Origin: Roseivirga sp. E12
GTDB lineage: Bacteria; Bacteroidota; Bacteroidia; Cytophagales; Cyclobacteriaceae
Length of the DNA: 64,000 nucleotides
NCBI RefSeq assembly: GCF_017592825.1
Contig: NZ_JAGFMD010000009.1
Span: 124,001 to 188,000 of the forward strand
Direction of reading: 5' to 3'
Shown here: one piece after another, positions 8,175-17,508 of the stretch
Layout: every line of letters begins with the position of its first letter
How positions within the stretch are numbered: the stretch's first letter is position 1
Notes under the pieces: generated by a model
Seen by the model: only the letters and a program-made list of their open reading frames with translations
Told to the model about the DNA's origin: nothing
Databases searched by the model: none
Position numbers and translations under genes: made by a program

Positions 8175-8768
8175 ATCAAGTATTCGCATATGAACTTTCA
8201 TGACTTGTGGAATTAATAAACTGTCAGAATCATTCTGAATGCTATAATCTGCCAGTTCCCTTCTAACCCCGTCACTGGTCTGCTGCCCGATTATTTGATC
8301 CACTTGCTCATGTGTTCTTTGAAGGTCCCTTAATAAGACACGCTCAACTCTAGTCTTTTTTGAAGCAAAGACACAGATGACTTTGTCAAGTGATTTGTAT
8401 GATTCTGTTTCGAAAAGCAAGGCTGCTTCTTTCAAAACATAGGGATGATTTTGATGACTTTGTACCCATTCGGCAAAATCTGTAGCTACGGCAGGGTGAA
8501 CCAGTTCATTAAGTTTTTTCAGTTCTGTGGGATTAGAGAATGCAACATCTGCCAGGTAAGATCGATTTAACTGTCCGTCCTTTGAATAGCTCTCGGCACC
8601 AAATTCTCTCTTCACACTTTCAACCAAACTGGAATTATTTGACAGGAGATATTTGCCCCGATCATCTGCGTAATAAATAGGGACACCTAGCACTTCGAAA
8701 ATCTGACAAACTGTGCTTTTACCCGAGCCAATCCCTCCTGTAATGCCAACAAGCAGTGGTCTAGTCAT
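8160..8768 (-). CDS. coaE: dephospho-CoA kinase
   Basis: This enzyme phosphorylates the 3'-hydroxyl of dephospho-CoA, the last step of coenzyme A synthesis, in the cytoplasm. The N-terminus has the P-loop GGIGSGKST near residues 10-18, followed by the family's VPIYYADD and, further on, VHP and ALLFE motifs. Length (202 aa) is standard. It is the last gene of a tight minus-strand operon that starts with nusB and overlaps the upstream YbbR gene by 8 bp. Confidence 0.95.
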   Translation of the reverse strand: MTRPLLVGITGGIGSGKSTVCQIFEVLGVPIYYADDRGKYLLSNNSSLVESVKREFGAESYSKDGQLNRSYLADVAFSNPTELKKLNELVHPAVATDFAEWVQSHQNHPYVLKEAALLFETESYKSLDKVICVFASKKTRVERVLLRDLQRTHEQVDQIIGQQTSDGVRRELADYSIQNDSDSLLIPQVMKVHMRILDSASD

Positions 8769-9735
8769 TTTTTATAACCCTAATAGTAGATGAGACGATT
8801 TCCAGTTCTTCAACGTGCTCATCACGCATACCAACCTTCAATACTATGGATGAATCAACTGGATTCATATCATTGAAATCGGCCACTATTCCGACTCTTG
8901 CAGTATCAATTGCATCAAAATAAGTCTCTGCAATTTTATAGCGAATAGCGGCAAAGGCATCTGAAGACTGCCAAGTGCTATCAGGGAAATTGAGTAAAGA
9001 AATCAGTACATTGTCACTAATATCTAACATACGGACCACTTCAAAGCTCAATAAAGCAGATTCAAGTTGCGGTACCACAAATTCAGGGGTAGTAGGAATA
9101 TCAATTTCCTCAGAGACATCTCTGTCAATTTCTGTCAAGTTAGCCTCTAAGTATATAACCCGATCTAAATCTCTAATGATGCGTTCAGGCCCAGTCCAAA
9201 CGACTGTATCAGGTTGAATACTTATTGGAGAAGAAATCCTATGACTATCATCTAAGCTGATAGAAGACGGATCTAGTGCTAATCTAAATGTTCGAGAAAC
9301 CTTCTTTTGTATATCAAACTTGATAGAATCTCTGAGAATGTAATTAATGACAACTGGGTCTAATCGAGGAGTTAATTGGCCTCTTAAAGAAGCAGTCATG
9401 ACGTGATCCGACTCATCAGGTCTATCTAGAGAGACAGTTATAGGATTCATATTGAATCCAAAAGACCTTGTCATAAGGTCCCAACCTCCTCCCGTAACTT
9501 CAATTGGAATTCTAGTAGGAAGATCCCGGGTGGCTATATAGGCTTCTTGGTCAAATTCAATTTCAATTGGGTAGTTGATTTGACTTATATAGTCCTCCTT
9601 ATTTAGTGCACTAAAAAACCAAAAGGTGGTAGATATGACTATGCATACAACTACCACCTTAACTTTTTCGTCTTTCCTACTTGGTGTATGAAAAGACTTT
9701 TTTAATTTTTCAATTATGTCTTCTGCACTTTTCAA
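8761..9735 (-). CDS. YbbR-like domain protein
   Basis: This 324-residue protein has a short cytoplasmic N-terminus, a single membrane anchor near residues 25-43 (VVVVCIVISTTFWFFSAL) and an extracytoplasmic region of repeated beta-rich YbbR-type units (for example residues about 100-190, with GPERIIRDLDRV). YbbR (CdaR) proteins of Firmicutes regulate a diadenylate cyclase. In Bacteroidota this gene usually lies between yajC and coaE as it does here, and its role is unclear. It is translationally coupled with coaE through an 8-bp overlap. Confidence 0.85.
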   Translation of the reverse strand: MKSAEDIIEKLKKSFHTPSRKDEKVKVVVVCIVISTTFWFFSALNKEDYISQINYPIEIEFDQEAYIATRDLPTRIPIEVTGGGWDLMTRSFGFNMNPITVSLDRPDESDHVMTASLRGQLTPRLDPVVINYILRDSIKFDIQKKVSRTFRLALDPSSISLDDSHRISSPISIQPDTVVWTGPERIIRDLDRVIYLEANLTEIDRDVSEEIDIPTTPEFVVPQLESALLSFEVVRMLDISDNVLISLLNFPDSTWQSSDAFAAIRYKIAETYFDAIDTARVGIVADFNDMNPVDSSIVLKVGMRDEHVEELEIVSSTIRVIKND

Positions 9736-9741
9736 GTGAGC

Positions 9742-10059
9742 TTAAGATTTATCAGTCTCACGCTTACTCGCCTCTAATGAGATGGCAGATCTTTCAAATT
9801 TGATTTTAGTGCTTTTATCAACTTCAACGGTTATCGTATCATCGTCATGCGCATACACTTTACCATGTACACCACCAATGGTTACCACTGAATCTCCCTT
9901 TTTTATTTCGTTGATAAATTTCTTCTGATCCTTCTGCTTTTTCTGCTGTGGACGAATCATAAAGAAGTAAAACACTAACGCTATACCTCCAAATAGAAGT
10001 AGTTGAGACATCCAACCACTTCCTTGGGGCTCTGCTTGGGCTAAAATTGTATATATCAT
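9742..10059 (-). CDS. yajC: preprotein translocase subunit YajC
   Basis: YajC is a small accessory subunit of the SecDF complex in the inner membrane. The protein has one N-terminal membrane helix (LLLFGGIALVFYFFMI) followed by the diagnostic RPQQKKQK and the GDSVVTIGGVHGKV segment. Its 105 residues match the family. It lies 6 bp upstream of the YbbR gene and 10 bp downstream of the DUF1573 gene within the nusB-coaE operon. Confidence 0.95.
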   Translation of the reverse strand: MIYTILAQAEPQGSGWMSQLLLFGGIALVFYFFMIRPQQKKQKDQKKFINEIKKGDSVVTIGGVHGKVYAHDDDTITVEVDKSTKIKFERSAISLEASKRETDKS

Positions 10060-10069
10060 TAAATCTGTC

Positions 10070-10591
10070 TTATGGTTGAGGTACCGCTCCTACTTGAACG
10101 AATCCTCTTAAGCTTAATCTTGTCTGTCTTGGATTGGTGTTAGCCACTATAGTGATTACAGGGCTTACCTGACCTGACTTTCCTTTACTGTCATATCTCA
10201 CAACAATCTCACCTTGCTCTCCCGGAGCAATTGGTCCTGTAGGTTTTTTAGGCACAGTACATCCACAAGAAGCTGAGGCACTTTGTACCAAAAGGTCTTC
10301 TGTACCATTGTTTGTGAATTTATAGGTGAAATTCACCACTTCGCCCTGGTTAATAGTTCCGAAGTTGTGTACCGTCTTATCCCATTGGAATGAGGCTCCT
10401 GATGAGACACTGGTTTCAATAGCCTGCGCGGATGGTGTAGGTGTTGCAGTATTCCTAACAACATTTCCGTTTTCCATCTGATTAATTCTTCTTTCAAGGT
10501 TTGCAACGCGCTTTTCAAGTTCTGCATTTCCACAACTACTAAGCATTACAATGCATGCTAGAGCACTTAGAAGTGTAATTTTAGTTTTCAT
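10070..10591 (-). CDS. DUF1573 domain lipoprotein
   Basis: A 173-residue lipoprotein with a signal ending in the lipobox LSSC, a short coiled coil (ELEKRVANLERRINQME), a Thr/Pro/Ala linker and then a DUF1573 immunoglobulin-like domain (residues about 70-165). The domain carries the signature core HNFGTINQGE, ASCGCTVP and GEIVVRYDS. DUF1573 domains are common in Bacteroidota envelope proteins; their function is not settled. It sits between the YtxH gene and yajC in the operon. Confidence 0.85.
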   Translation of the reverse strand: MKTKITLLSALACIVMLSSCGNAELEKRVANLERRINQMENGNVVRNTATPTPSAQAIETSVSSGASFQWDKTVHNFGTINQGEVVNFTYKFTNNGTEDLLVQSASASCGCTVPKKPTGPIAPGEQGEIVVRYDSKGKSGQVSPVITIVANTNPRQTRLSLRGFVQVGAVPQP

Positions 10592-10603
10592 AGTTTTAAA
10601 TTT

Positions 10604-10909
10604 TTATTCTTTCTCTCCTGATTTTATCTGACCTATCAAGTCATCAACATCGCTCAAAAGCTGTTCAGCCTTTTGACGTGCATCCGAAACCACTTTCTGA
10701 CCTTCCTTTTTGGCAGTAGAAGAAATCTCAACTTTCCCATTAATCAGGTCTTCCAATAAGTCTTCCAATTGTTTTTTATACTTATCTAACTGATAAGACA
10801 GCTTATCTCTTGTGTTAGAACCTTTATCTGGCGCATATAATATCCCCAATATGGCTCCTGTTGCAGCGCCAATCACAAATGCCAATAAACTACTTGACCC
10901 TTTACTCAT
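10604..10909 (-). CDS. YtxH domain protein
   Basis: A 101-residue membrane-associated protein. The N-terminal hydrophobic segment LAFVIGAATGAILGILYAPDKG is the YtxH signature, and the rest is a long charged amphipathic helix. YtxH proteins have been linked to stress responses in Bacillus. Here the gene is the second of the operon, 4 bp after nusB. Confidence 0.85.
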   Translation of the reverse strand: MSKGSSSLLAFVIGAATGAILGILYAPDKGSNTRDKLSYQLDKYKKQLEDLLEDLINGKVEISSTAKKEGQKVVSDARQKAEQLLSDVDDLIGQIKSGEKE

Positions 10910-10913
10910 AATC

Positions 10914-12092
10914 TTATTTGTTGTCTAACAGGCCTCTGCCCGATTTCTTCAATTGACCATTTTCTTTAAGGTCACTTGATATCACGTCCAAAATTCCATT
11001 TACAAATTGCTTGCTCTTGGGCGTGCTATAATTTTTTGAGAGCTCAATATACTCATTAATGGTCACCTTCACAGGGATGTTTCTGAAATTCATCATTTCG
11101 GAAATGGCCATTTTTAGTATTATCTGATCAGTATTTGCCAATCTATCAATCTCCCAGTTCTTGGTTTTAGCCGCAATCATTTCACTATACTCAAGATCGT
11201 GCTTTACGGTTGTGTCAAGTATCTTTTCAAAAAACTCTTTGTCTTCTTCCCAATTGTTAGAAAAGTCAGGCAGATCAAAAGTCTTTGGTTCGGTATCTTC
11301 TTCAACATCTCTGACAGATCTGGCAACCAAACTCCTGATGATAGATTTATTTTCAACCCAGTGGATATCTTGCTCTTCGAAGTAAGAAAGGATAACATCT
11401 GCTTTGAAAATGATTTGTTTGATCAAATGATCTATAATCTCTTTATCTTGATCAAAACTAGGGTTGGCCGTTCTCCGATAAGCGCTAAATGTCTCGTCTT
11501 TCTTAAGAACATCTTTGTACCAGCTTTTAAGATTATCTTCTTCGCCTTCCCAGCTCATATCCTTCTTGACAAGAGCTACTTGAACTTTTGATGACTTTCT
11601 GAAAAAGTCGATGACCTTATTCTGGGATAAATTGTAATCGCCTACCAGAAGTTTCTCAGGCGATAGCTTCTGTTTCTTGTCTGATTCAGACTTGCTTAAA
11701 TCGGACCAAGCTATGAGCAAGCTAATAACCCACAGAAAATGATCAACTAGAGACTCAGCATCTAAAATCATCGATTTCTTGAGCCGCGATAAGTCATCCT
11801 TGGTATTTGCAAGATAATTTTTGTGTGCCAGGTTGGCTGCCGACTGTGCCTCTTTTGAAACTGTCAACCCATCAGGCAATGGTCTTTGAATGATTTTTTC
11901 TGAAAGCACCGCTCTTGCTTGCTCATGATTTGCCTTTAATAGGTCATGATCTGGAGCTTCCATCGAGTTCAAGTCAGGCTGAAAAGCTTCCTCAATCTCC
12001 TTCAAGCCTATATTGTAGTTAGCCTCTTTACACTGACCGAAGGCGAAAATGGTCTGCATGGCTTTTACTCGTAATGATCTCCTGTTGAGCAT
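10914..12092 (-). CDS. nusB: transcription antitermination factor NusB, long Bacteroidota form
   Basis: NusB joins NusE in the antitermination complex on rRNA transcripts. The ATG at 12092 (MLNRRSLRVKAMQ) was chosen because the family begins with RRxLRxxAMQ; the longer frame would add a spurious hydrophobic leader. The canonical NusB core is split: the N-terminal helix is at residues 1-20 and the conserved C-terminal half is in the last 110 residues (DRLANTDQIILKMAISEM, IPVKVTINEYIELSK, KFVNGILD-like). About 200 extra helical residues lie between, giving 392 residues against about 140 in E. coli. It heads the operon. Confidence 0.9.
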   Translation of the reverse strand: MLNRRSLRVKAMQTIFAFGQCKEANYNIGLKEIEEAFQPDLNSMEAPDHDLLKANHEQARAVLSEKIIQRPLPDGLTVSKEAQSAANLAHKNYLANTKDDLSRLKKSMILDAESLVDHFLWVISLLIAWSDLSKSESDKKQKLSPEKLLVGDYNLSQNKVIDFFRKSSKVQVALVKKDMSWEGEEDNLKSWYKDVLKKDETFSAYRRTANPSFDQDKEIIDHLIKQIIFKADVILSYFEEQDIHWVENKSIIRSLVARSVRDVEEDTEPKTFDLPDFSNNWEEDKEFFEKILDTTVKHDLEYSEMIAAKTKNWEIDRLANTDQIILKMAISEMMNFRNIPVKVTINEYIELSKNYSTPKSKQFVNGILDVISSDLKENGQLKKSGRGLLDNK

Positions 12093-12127
12093 TGCAAAAA
12101 GTATAAGAACTATAAAATTAAGTAGTA

Positions 12128-12152
12128 GTGGGTAGCATTTCCAACTACCCAC
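12128..12152 (-). terminator. hairpin between leucine dehydrogenase and nusB genes
   Basis: GTGGGTAG (12128-12135) and CTACCCAC (12145-12152) form a perfect 8-bp stem with a 9-nt loop, just after the dehydrogenase stop. The T-run that follows on the minus strand is broken, so it may be a weak terminator or an attenuator rather than a full stop. Confidence 0.45.
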
Positions 12153-12158
12153 ATAATA

Positions 12159-13271
12159 TTACATTGAAAGTTTTACTCTTCCTATGTCTTCTATTCGTTT
12201 TTCTGCCAATTTCATTGCAGCATCTTGAGTTGGTATATTTTTCTCAGTTGCTAATGCAAAGATATTGTGAGTAGTATCATAGATTTTCTCTGTCCATGAA
12301 TAGGCTTGTTGCTTATTATAAGCACCCGCCAATTCACCAGAGATATTAATAATTCCACCTGCATTGATTACAAAATCAGGGGCATATAATATGCCAGCAT
12401 CAATCAGCATTTGGCCATGACGTCCCTCGTGTTCCAATTGGTTGTTAGCAGCACCAGCGATTACACTAGCTTTTAGCCTACCAATCGTATTATCATTTAA
12501 GGTAGCTCCCATAGCGCATGGTGCATAGATATCTACGTCTAAATCATAAATTTCGTCCATACCAACTACTGTCGCACCAGTGTCACTAGACACTTTAGCT
12601 AGTCTTTCTTGGTTGATATCAGTAATAGACACGATAGCTCCTTCCTTCACTAAGTGATTAACCAAGTACATTCCCACTTGGCCAACACCTTGAACAGAAA
12701 CCTTCTTGCCATTCAGGCTATCCGATCCATAGGCCTTCTTAGCAGCAGCTTTCATTCCCATATAGACACCATAGGCTGTTACAGGTGACGGATCTCCGCT
12801 ACCCCCCATTTCTACTGGAAGTCCGGTAACATGCTTAGTTTCCATACCGATATATTCCATATCGCTGGTCTTCATATTCATATCTTCAGCTGTGATATAC
12901 CTTCCTCCAAGGCTATTCACAAACTTTCCGAATCTTCGTAAAAATGCTTCGTTTTTTAGTTTGGTAACATCACCGATAATCACGGCTTTACCACCCCCTA
13001 AATTCAATCCCGAAACAGCAGCCTTATACGTCATCCCTCGAGAAAGTCTTAGTACATCAACAATGGCTTCTTCTTCAGTAGCGTAGTTCCAGAATCGCGT
13101 TCCTCCAAGCGCGGGGCCTAGTACTGTATTGTGAACACCAATGATTGCTTTAAGACCTGTTGCGTTGTCTTGGCAGAAAACGATCTGCTCATGACCCATC
13201 TTAGATGTTTGCTCAAAGATGGATATGCCACCGGCTTTTTCGGTTACATCTACTTCATCCATTACATTCAT
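12159..13271 (-). CDS. leucine dehydrogenase (Glu/Leu/Phe/Val dehydrogenase family)
   Basis: An NAD-dependent oxidative deaminase of branched-chain amino acids. The start was set at the ATG at 13271 because the longer frame adds 27 basic residues not seen in the family. The 370-residue product has the substrate-binding ALGGTRFW, the GGGKAVI region with the catalytic lysine near residues 70-80, and a Rossmann motif VQGVGQVGMYL near residue 180. Length and the LGGTR motif favour leucine dehydrogenase over glutamate dehydrogenase. It lies 66 bp upstream of nusB with a hairpin between them. Confidence 0.88.
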   Translation of the reverse strand: MNVMDEVDVTEKAGGISIFEQTSKMGHEQIVFCQDNATGLKAIIGVHNTVLGPALGGTRFWNYATEEEAIVDVLRLSRGMTYKAAVSGLNLGGGKAVIIGDVTKLKNEAFLRRFGKFVNSLGGRYITAEDMNMKTSDMEYIGMETKHVTGLPVEMGGSGDPSPVTAYGVYMGMKAAAKKAYGSDSLNGKKVSVQGVGQVGMYLVNHLVKEGAIVSITDINQERLAKVSSDTGATVVGMDEIYDLDVDIYAPCAMGATLNDNTIGRLKASVIAGAANNQLEHEGRHGQMLIDAGILYAPDFVINAGGIINISGELAGAYNKQQAYSWTEKIYDTTHNIFALATEKNIPTQDAAMKLAEKRIEDIGRVKLSM

Positions 13272-13412
13272 ATTAGAGTTTACTTTATATTTGCCTTTGA
13301 TCTGCCGAAACAGTCTTTTGACGGAGCGCAAAACTAACCAATTAATCGACATTTTCTAAAGAATAAAAGCACCCTCGGCAACCTTTAATCGGTTGTTTCT
13401 GTTAAGAATATC

Positions 13413-15206
13413 GTGAAAGAACTCAGGCACCTCAACAAGTATCTTTATAAGTACAAGCACCTTCTAATCCTGGGATTCATCTTCTTAGTGGTCTCAAACT
13501 ATTTTGCTGTTTGGCCAGCAAGGGTTGTACGTTATGCCATTGATTATGTAACTGAGAGCTTTGCCCTATATCGACTCTTCGAAGGGGGAGAGTTGAGCTC
13601 GGGAGTATTTGAACAATTGGAGATAGGTATTCTTGTTTTGGGAGCCTTAATGATTCTGATGGCCCTTTTAAGAGGATTTTTTCTCTTTTTGGTTAGGCAG
13701 ACCATCATTGTGATGTCGCGAAAAATTGAATTCGACCTTAAAAACGAAATCTTCGAACAGTATCAGAATCTGCCTCTCAGTTTTTACCGAAGGAACAATA
13801 CTGGCGATTTGATGAATCGTATTTCTGAAGACGTGAGTCGAGTAAGAATGTACCTGGGGCCGGGCATTATGTATGGAATCAACCTTTTGGTGTTGTTCCC
13901 GATGGTGATTTACGAAATGTTAAGGGTGAATGCCGAGTTGACATTTTATGCCCTCCTACCTCTGCCCATACTTTCTATCAGTATCTACTTCGTTAATAAC
14001 ATTATTAATAAACGCTCAGAAAAAATACAGGAAAGCCTTTCTGATCTATCTACAAGTGTGCAAGAAGCATTTTCAGGCATTAGGGTACTGAAAGCTTTTG
14101 TTAGAGAGCAAGATTCGACTCAGCGCTTTGAAACAGAAAGTGAAAAGTATAAGCATCGATCATTACGCCTCACGTTTGTAAACGCTCTATTCTTTCCCCT
14201 CATCATGGCCTTAATTGGACTCAGCGTTATACTGACCATTTATATAGGCGGTTCTCAAGTGATCAATGGAGAAATCACCTATGGTAACATTGCGGAGTTT
14301 GTGATCTATGTAAATATGCTAACATGGCCTGTAACGGCTCTTGGCTGGATCACTAGCATCAACCAACGTGCCGCTGCTTCTCAAAAACGGATCAATGAAT
14401 TCTTGAAAGAGAAAAACGACATTCAATCAACTGAAAACCTCGAAAAGGACATCGCTGGTGACCTAGTGTTCGACAATGTTAGCTTTACCTACCCTGATTC
14501 AGGCATTAAGGCACTGAAAAATGTGTCATTCAATGTGAAGGCAGGCCAGTCAATTGCCATCATCGGAACTACAGGATCTGGCAAGAGTACAATTGCCAAT
14601 CTTATGCTCAGATTATATGATACCACTTCCGGCTCAGTTGGTGTAGATGGTCGGGATATTAAAAAGTATAACATCCCTAGTCTACGGAGTCAAATGGGCT
14701 ATGTGCCTCAAGACATATTCCTTTTCTCTGACTCGATCAAAAATAATATTGCTTTCGGGAATGATGACATCACAGAAGAGCAAGTATTTCAGGCAGCGAA
14801 AGATGCTGACCTATATGATAATATTGCTGACTTTCCAGAAGGTTTTGAAACCATGTTAGGAGAGCGGGGCATCACACTTTCTGGAGGGCAAAAGCAAAGG
14901 GCGTCCATCGCTCGGGCAATAGTCCGAAACCCCAATATCCTTATTCTTGATGACGCCCTTTCGGCTGTAGATACAAATACTGAGAACACCATTCTGAACA
15001 GTCTGGCAAGTATTATGGAAGGCCGTACTACTGTCATCATATCGCACCGCGTATCTTCTGCCAAGTTAGCAGACAAGATCATTGTGCTGGATGATGGAGA
15101 AATCATAGAACAAGGCACAAACGAGAGTCTTCTAGCTCAAAATGGAGTGTACAAAGAATTGTATGAAAAGCAGCTAAAGCAAGAGGAATCGGCCGAGCCT
15201 ATCTAG
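13413..15206 (+). CDS. ABC transporter, ATP-binding/permease half with degenerate catalytic site
   Basis: A 597-residue ABC exporter half-transporter starting at a GTG. The transmembrane domain spans residues about 20-310 and the nucleotide-binding domain about 345-580, with Walker A GTTGSGKST near 385, Q-loop VPQD, signature LSGGQKQR near 489, Walker B ILILDD near 510 and the H-loop ISHR. The residue after Walker B is Asp instead of the catalytic Glu, while its signature motif is canonical. This complements the nearby ABC gene at 15724-17505 and suggests that the two form one heterodimeric pump. Substrate is unknown. Confidence 0.93.
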   Translation: MKELRHLNKYLYKYKHLLILGFIFLVVSNYFAVWPARVVRYAIDYVTESFALYRLFEGGELSSGVFEQLEIGILVLGALMILMALLRGFFLFLVRQTIIVMSRKIEFDLKNEIFEQYQNLPLSFYRRNNTGDLMNRISEDVSRVRMYLGPGIMYGINLLVLFPMVIYEMLRVNAELTFYALLPLPILSISIYFVNNIINKRSEKIQESLSDLSTSVQEAFSGIRVLKAFVREQDSTQRFETESEKYKHRSLRLTFVNALFFPLIMALIGLSVILTIYIGGSQVINGEITYGNIAEFVIYVNMLTWPVTALGWITSINQRAAASQKRINEFLKEKNDIQSTENLEKDIAGDLVFDNVSFTYPDSGIKALKNVSFNVKAGQSIAIIGTTGSGKSTIANLMLRLYDTTSGSVGVDGRDIKKYNIPSLRSQMGYVPQDIFLFSDSIKNNIAFGNDDITEEQVFQAAKDADLYDNIADFPEGFETMLGERGITLSGGQKQRASIARAIVRNPNILILDDALSAVDTNTENTILNSLASIMEGRTTVIISHRVSSAKLADKIIVLDDGEIIEQGTNESLLAQNGVYKELYEKQLKQEESAEPI

Positions 15207-15731
15207 CTATTTAGCCAGCATATCTATTATTATTTGATTAGCAGAAACGTATTGCTCAATAGTAAAATCCTGAAGTCGGATACTAGCTTCTGCAGCTTTT
15301 TCCCGAATGTTATTTTCGATTGTCTTAGGGCTTGGCATCACCACATTGTGTGCCTCAATACTTGCACGAACGGCCCTTTTGGTTGGAATGGTAATCCGAC
15401 TATAACCATGCGGTATAGAGGCTAGCCCTTGGTCTAATTTAATCCCGATAAACAGTTTCTGTTCATCATCGGCTAACGTAGAGTCATTGTAGTGTATCAC
15501 AACTAATGTCCCCTCAATTATTTCATCTTCGATAAATTCCTTAGCTCTAAAAAATGCTTCCTCAACTGCCGAACTGTCTGCTTTGCCTTGATAAGCAACA
15601 CCTATGAGGTTATAATCACTGACATTCTCAATTGAGTACTCAACCTTATTTAGTCCTCCTAGATAGAAATAAACGGCCGTAATAATGATGATGGCACTAA
15701 TGCCTAAAATGGTGACTTTCCCTTTACTCAT
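15207..15731 (-). CDS. membrane-anchored protein with GyrI-like domain (tentative)
   Basis: The start at 15731 (MSKGKVTILG...) is preferred because a membrane anchor follows at once (residues 6-26). The soluble part (residues 30-174) has a strand-helix pattern with YSIENVSDYNLIGVAYQGK, YNDSTL and HGYSRITIPTKRAVRASI. This is reminiscent of the GyrI/SOUL-like small-molecule-binding fold, though I cannot confirm it. The gene overlaps the upstream ABC transporter by 8 bp and so is translationally coupled to it. It abuts the convergent ABC gene with no spacer. It may be an accessory or ligand-sensing partner of the exporter. Confidence 0.6.
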   Translation of the reverse strand: MSKGKVTILGISAIIIITAVYFYLGGLNKVEYSIENVSDYNLIGVAYQGKADSSAVEEAFFRAKEFIEDEIIEGTLVVIHYNDSTLADDEQKLFIGIKLDQGLASIPHGYSRITIPTKRAVRASIEAHNVVMPSPKTIENNIREKAAEASIRLQDFTIEQYVSANQIIIDMLAK

Positions 15732-17505
15732 GAGATAAAACTTCTTTGTATTGCATTTGGTAAAGATTGGCATAGAAGCCCTTATTATCCAAGAGCTCTT
15801 GGTGATTACCGATCTCTTTAATTTCGCCCTTGTCTAAAACAATAATCTTATCGGCACCTTGAATGGTAGATAGTCTGTGCGCAATGACAATAGCCGTACG
15901 CCCCTTCATCAACTCTTCGATCGCGTGTTGAATAAGTTCTTCAGTTTCTGTGTCCACCGAGGAAGTGGCCTCATCCAAAACGATCACCTTCGGGTCGTAG
16001 ACCATGGCTCTCACAAAAGAGATAAGTTGCCTTTGTCCAACGGACAGTGTTGAACCCCTCTCCATTACATTGTAATCATACCCCCCTGGAAGCCTTTCGA
16101 TCAACTTATTGACACCCACCAACTCTGCAGCCTCAATCATCTTACTATCTGGGATGTCAGGATTGCCCAAAGTGATATTATGTCGGATTGTGTCCGAAAA
16201 GAGAAAAACATCTTGCTGAACTACCCCGATTTTCTGTCGTAGCGCACCGAGATCGAAATCTTTAACGTCTCGACCATCAATATCGATTTCGCCCTTATTA
16301 ATCTCATAAAAGCGAGACAGTAAATTGATTACAGAAGATTTACCAGCACCTGTGGCTCCTACCAAAGCAATAGTCTCTCCTTCTTTTACTTCGAATGAAA
16401 TATCTTTTAAAACATAGTCTTCATCATTGTAAGCAAACCAGACATTCTTGAAAGAAACATTTCCTTTAATCTCATCTGGTTTATAATCGCCCTCATCCGG
16501 AATATTGTCCTCGCTATCCAGTAAATCAAAAATTCGATTCGAACTCACTATTCCCATCTGAAGGGTATTAAACCGGTCAGCAATCATTCTAATCGGACGG
16601 AAGAACATTTGAATGTACATGATGAAGGCGATGATCACACCTGGACCGGTATCCGAGTTAATCAGTATGCCCCGCGCTCCGTACCATACGGCCATACCGA
16701 TGGCAATGGCTTGGATAATTTCAGCGACTGGAAAATAGATAGAATAGTATAAAACCGACTTGATATGTGCCTTGGTGTGCTCGTTATTAATGGCTTTGAA
16801 CTTGTCCATTTCACGCTTTTCAGCATTGAAAATCTGGACAATGTTCATCCCCGTCACATGTTCTTGTACAAAGGAATTTAGGTTAGAGACCGCATTCCTT
16901 ACCAAGTTGAAGGTGACCTTAATCTTCTCTTTGAAAATATAAGTACTGAAGATCAATAAGGGTAGGGTTGACAAACTCACCAATGTCAATCGCCAATCGA
17001 GATAGAACATAAATCCCATCAGGAAGACGAGTTGGAGAAGGTCGCCAATCAATGCAGCAATACCTTCACTAAAAACATTGGATAGCGTTTCGATATCAGA
17101 AACGTTTCTGGTGACCAATCTTCCGATAGGCGTTTTATCGAAGAATTTTAACCTCAATTTGAGCAAGTGCCTATAGAGTTTTACTCGAATGTCCTTAATG
17201 ATAACCTGACCTACCCAGCCAGATAAATAAGTGTGAGAATACTGAACAATGGCCAAAAGAATGATGTGGCCAATGAGAATGGTTGTCATAAAGACCAATC
17301 CATCATAATCTCCAGCCGGCACAAATTCATCAATGGCTCGCTGAACAATGTACGGTCTGATTGGCGTGAGCATTGCCAGAAAAATAGTAAGGAATACCAA
17401 CAAGTAGAATTGCTTGATATACGGCCTTGCAAACTGGAATAGCCTTTTTAATACTTGAAAATCAACCAGATTTCCGGTTTTGACTTTTACTTTCTCTTGT
17501 TCCAA
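15724..17505 (-). CDS. ABC transporter, ATP-binding/permease half with canonical catalytic site
   Basis: A 593-residue ABC exporter half. Six membrane helices occupy residues about 25-320 and the ATPase domain about 350-580, with Walker A GATGAGKSS near 381, Q-loop VQQD, Walker B VIVLDEATS with its catalytic Glu near 508, and H-loop IAHR. The signature is LSVGQRQL instead of LSGGQ. Because the partner at 13413-15206 has a normal signature but an Asp for the catalytic Glu, a heterodimer would have one canonical and one degenerate ATP site, as in known heterodimeric exporters. It follows truA by 3 bp. Confidence 0.93.
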   Translation of the reverse strand: MEQEKVKVKTGNLVDFQVLKRLFQFARPYIKQFYLLVFLTIFLAMLTPIRPYIVQRAIDEFVPAGDYDGLVFMTTILIGHIILLAIVQYSHTYLSGWVGQVIIKDIRVKLYRHLLKLRLKFFDKTPIGRLVTRNVSDIETLSNVFSEGIAALIGDLLQLVFLMGFMFYLDWRLTLVSLSTLPLLIFSTYIFKEKIKVTFNLVRNAVSNLNSFVQEHVTGMNIVQIFNAEKREMDKFKAINNEHTKAHIKSVLYYSIYFPVAEIIQAIAIGMAVWYGARGILINSDTGPGVIIAFIMYIQMFFRPIRMIADRFNTLQMGIVSSNRIFDLLDSEDNIPDEGDYKPDEIKGNVSFKNVWFAYNDEDYVLKDISFEVKEGETIALVGATGAGKSSVINLLSRFYEINKGEIDIDGRDVKDFDLGALRQKIGVVQQDVFLFSDTIRHNITLGNPDIPDSKMIEAAELVGVNKLIERLPGGYDYNVMERGSTLSVGQRQLISFVRAMVYDPKVIVLDEATSSVDTETEELIQHAIEELMKGRTAIVIAHRLSTIQGADKIIVLDKGEIKEIGNHQELLDNKGFYANLYQMQYKEVLSHE

Positions 17506-17508
17506 TCG

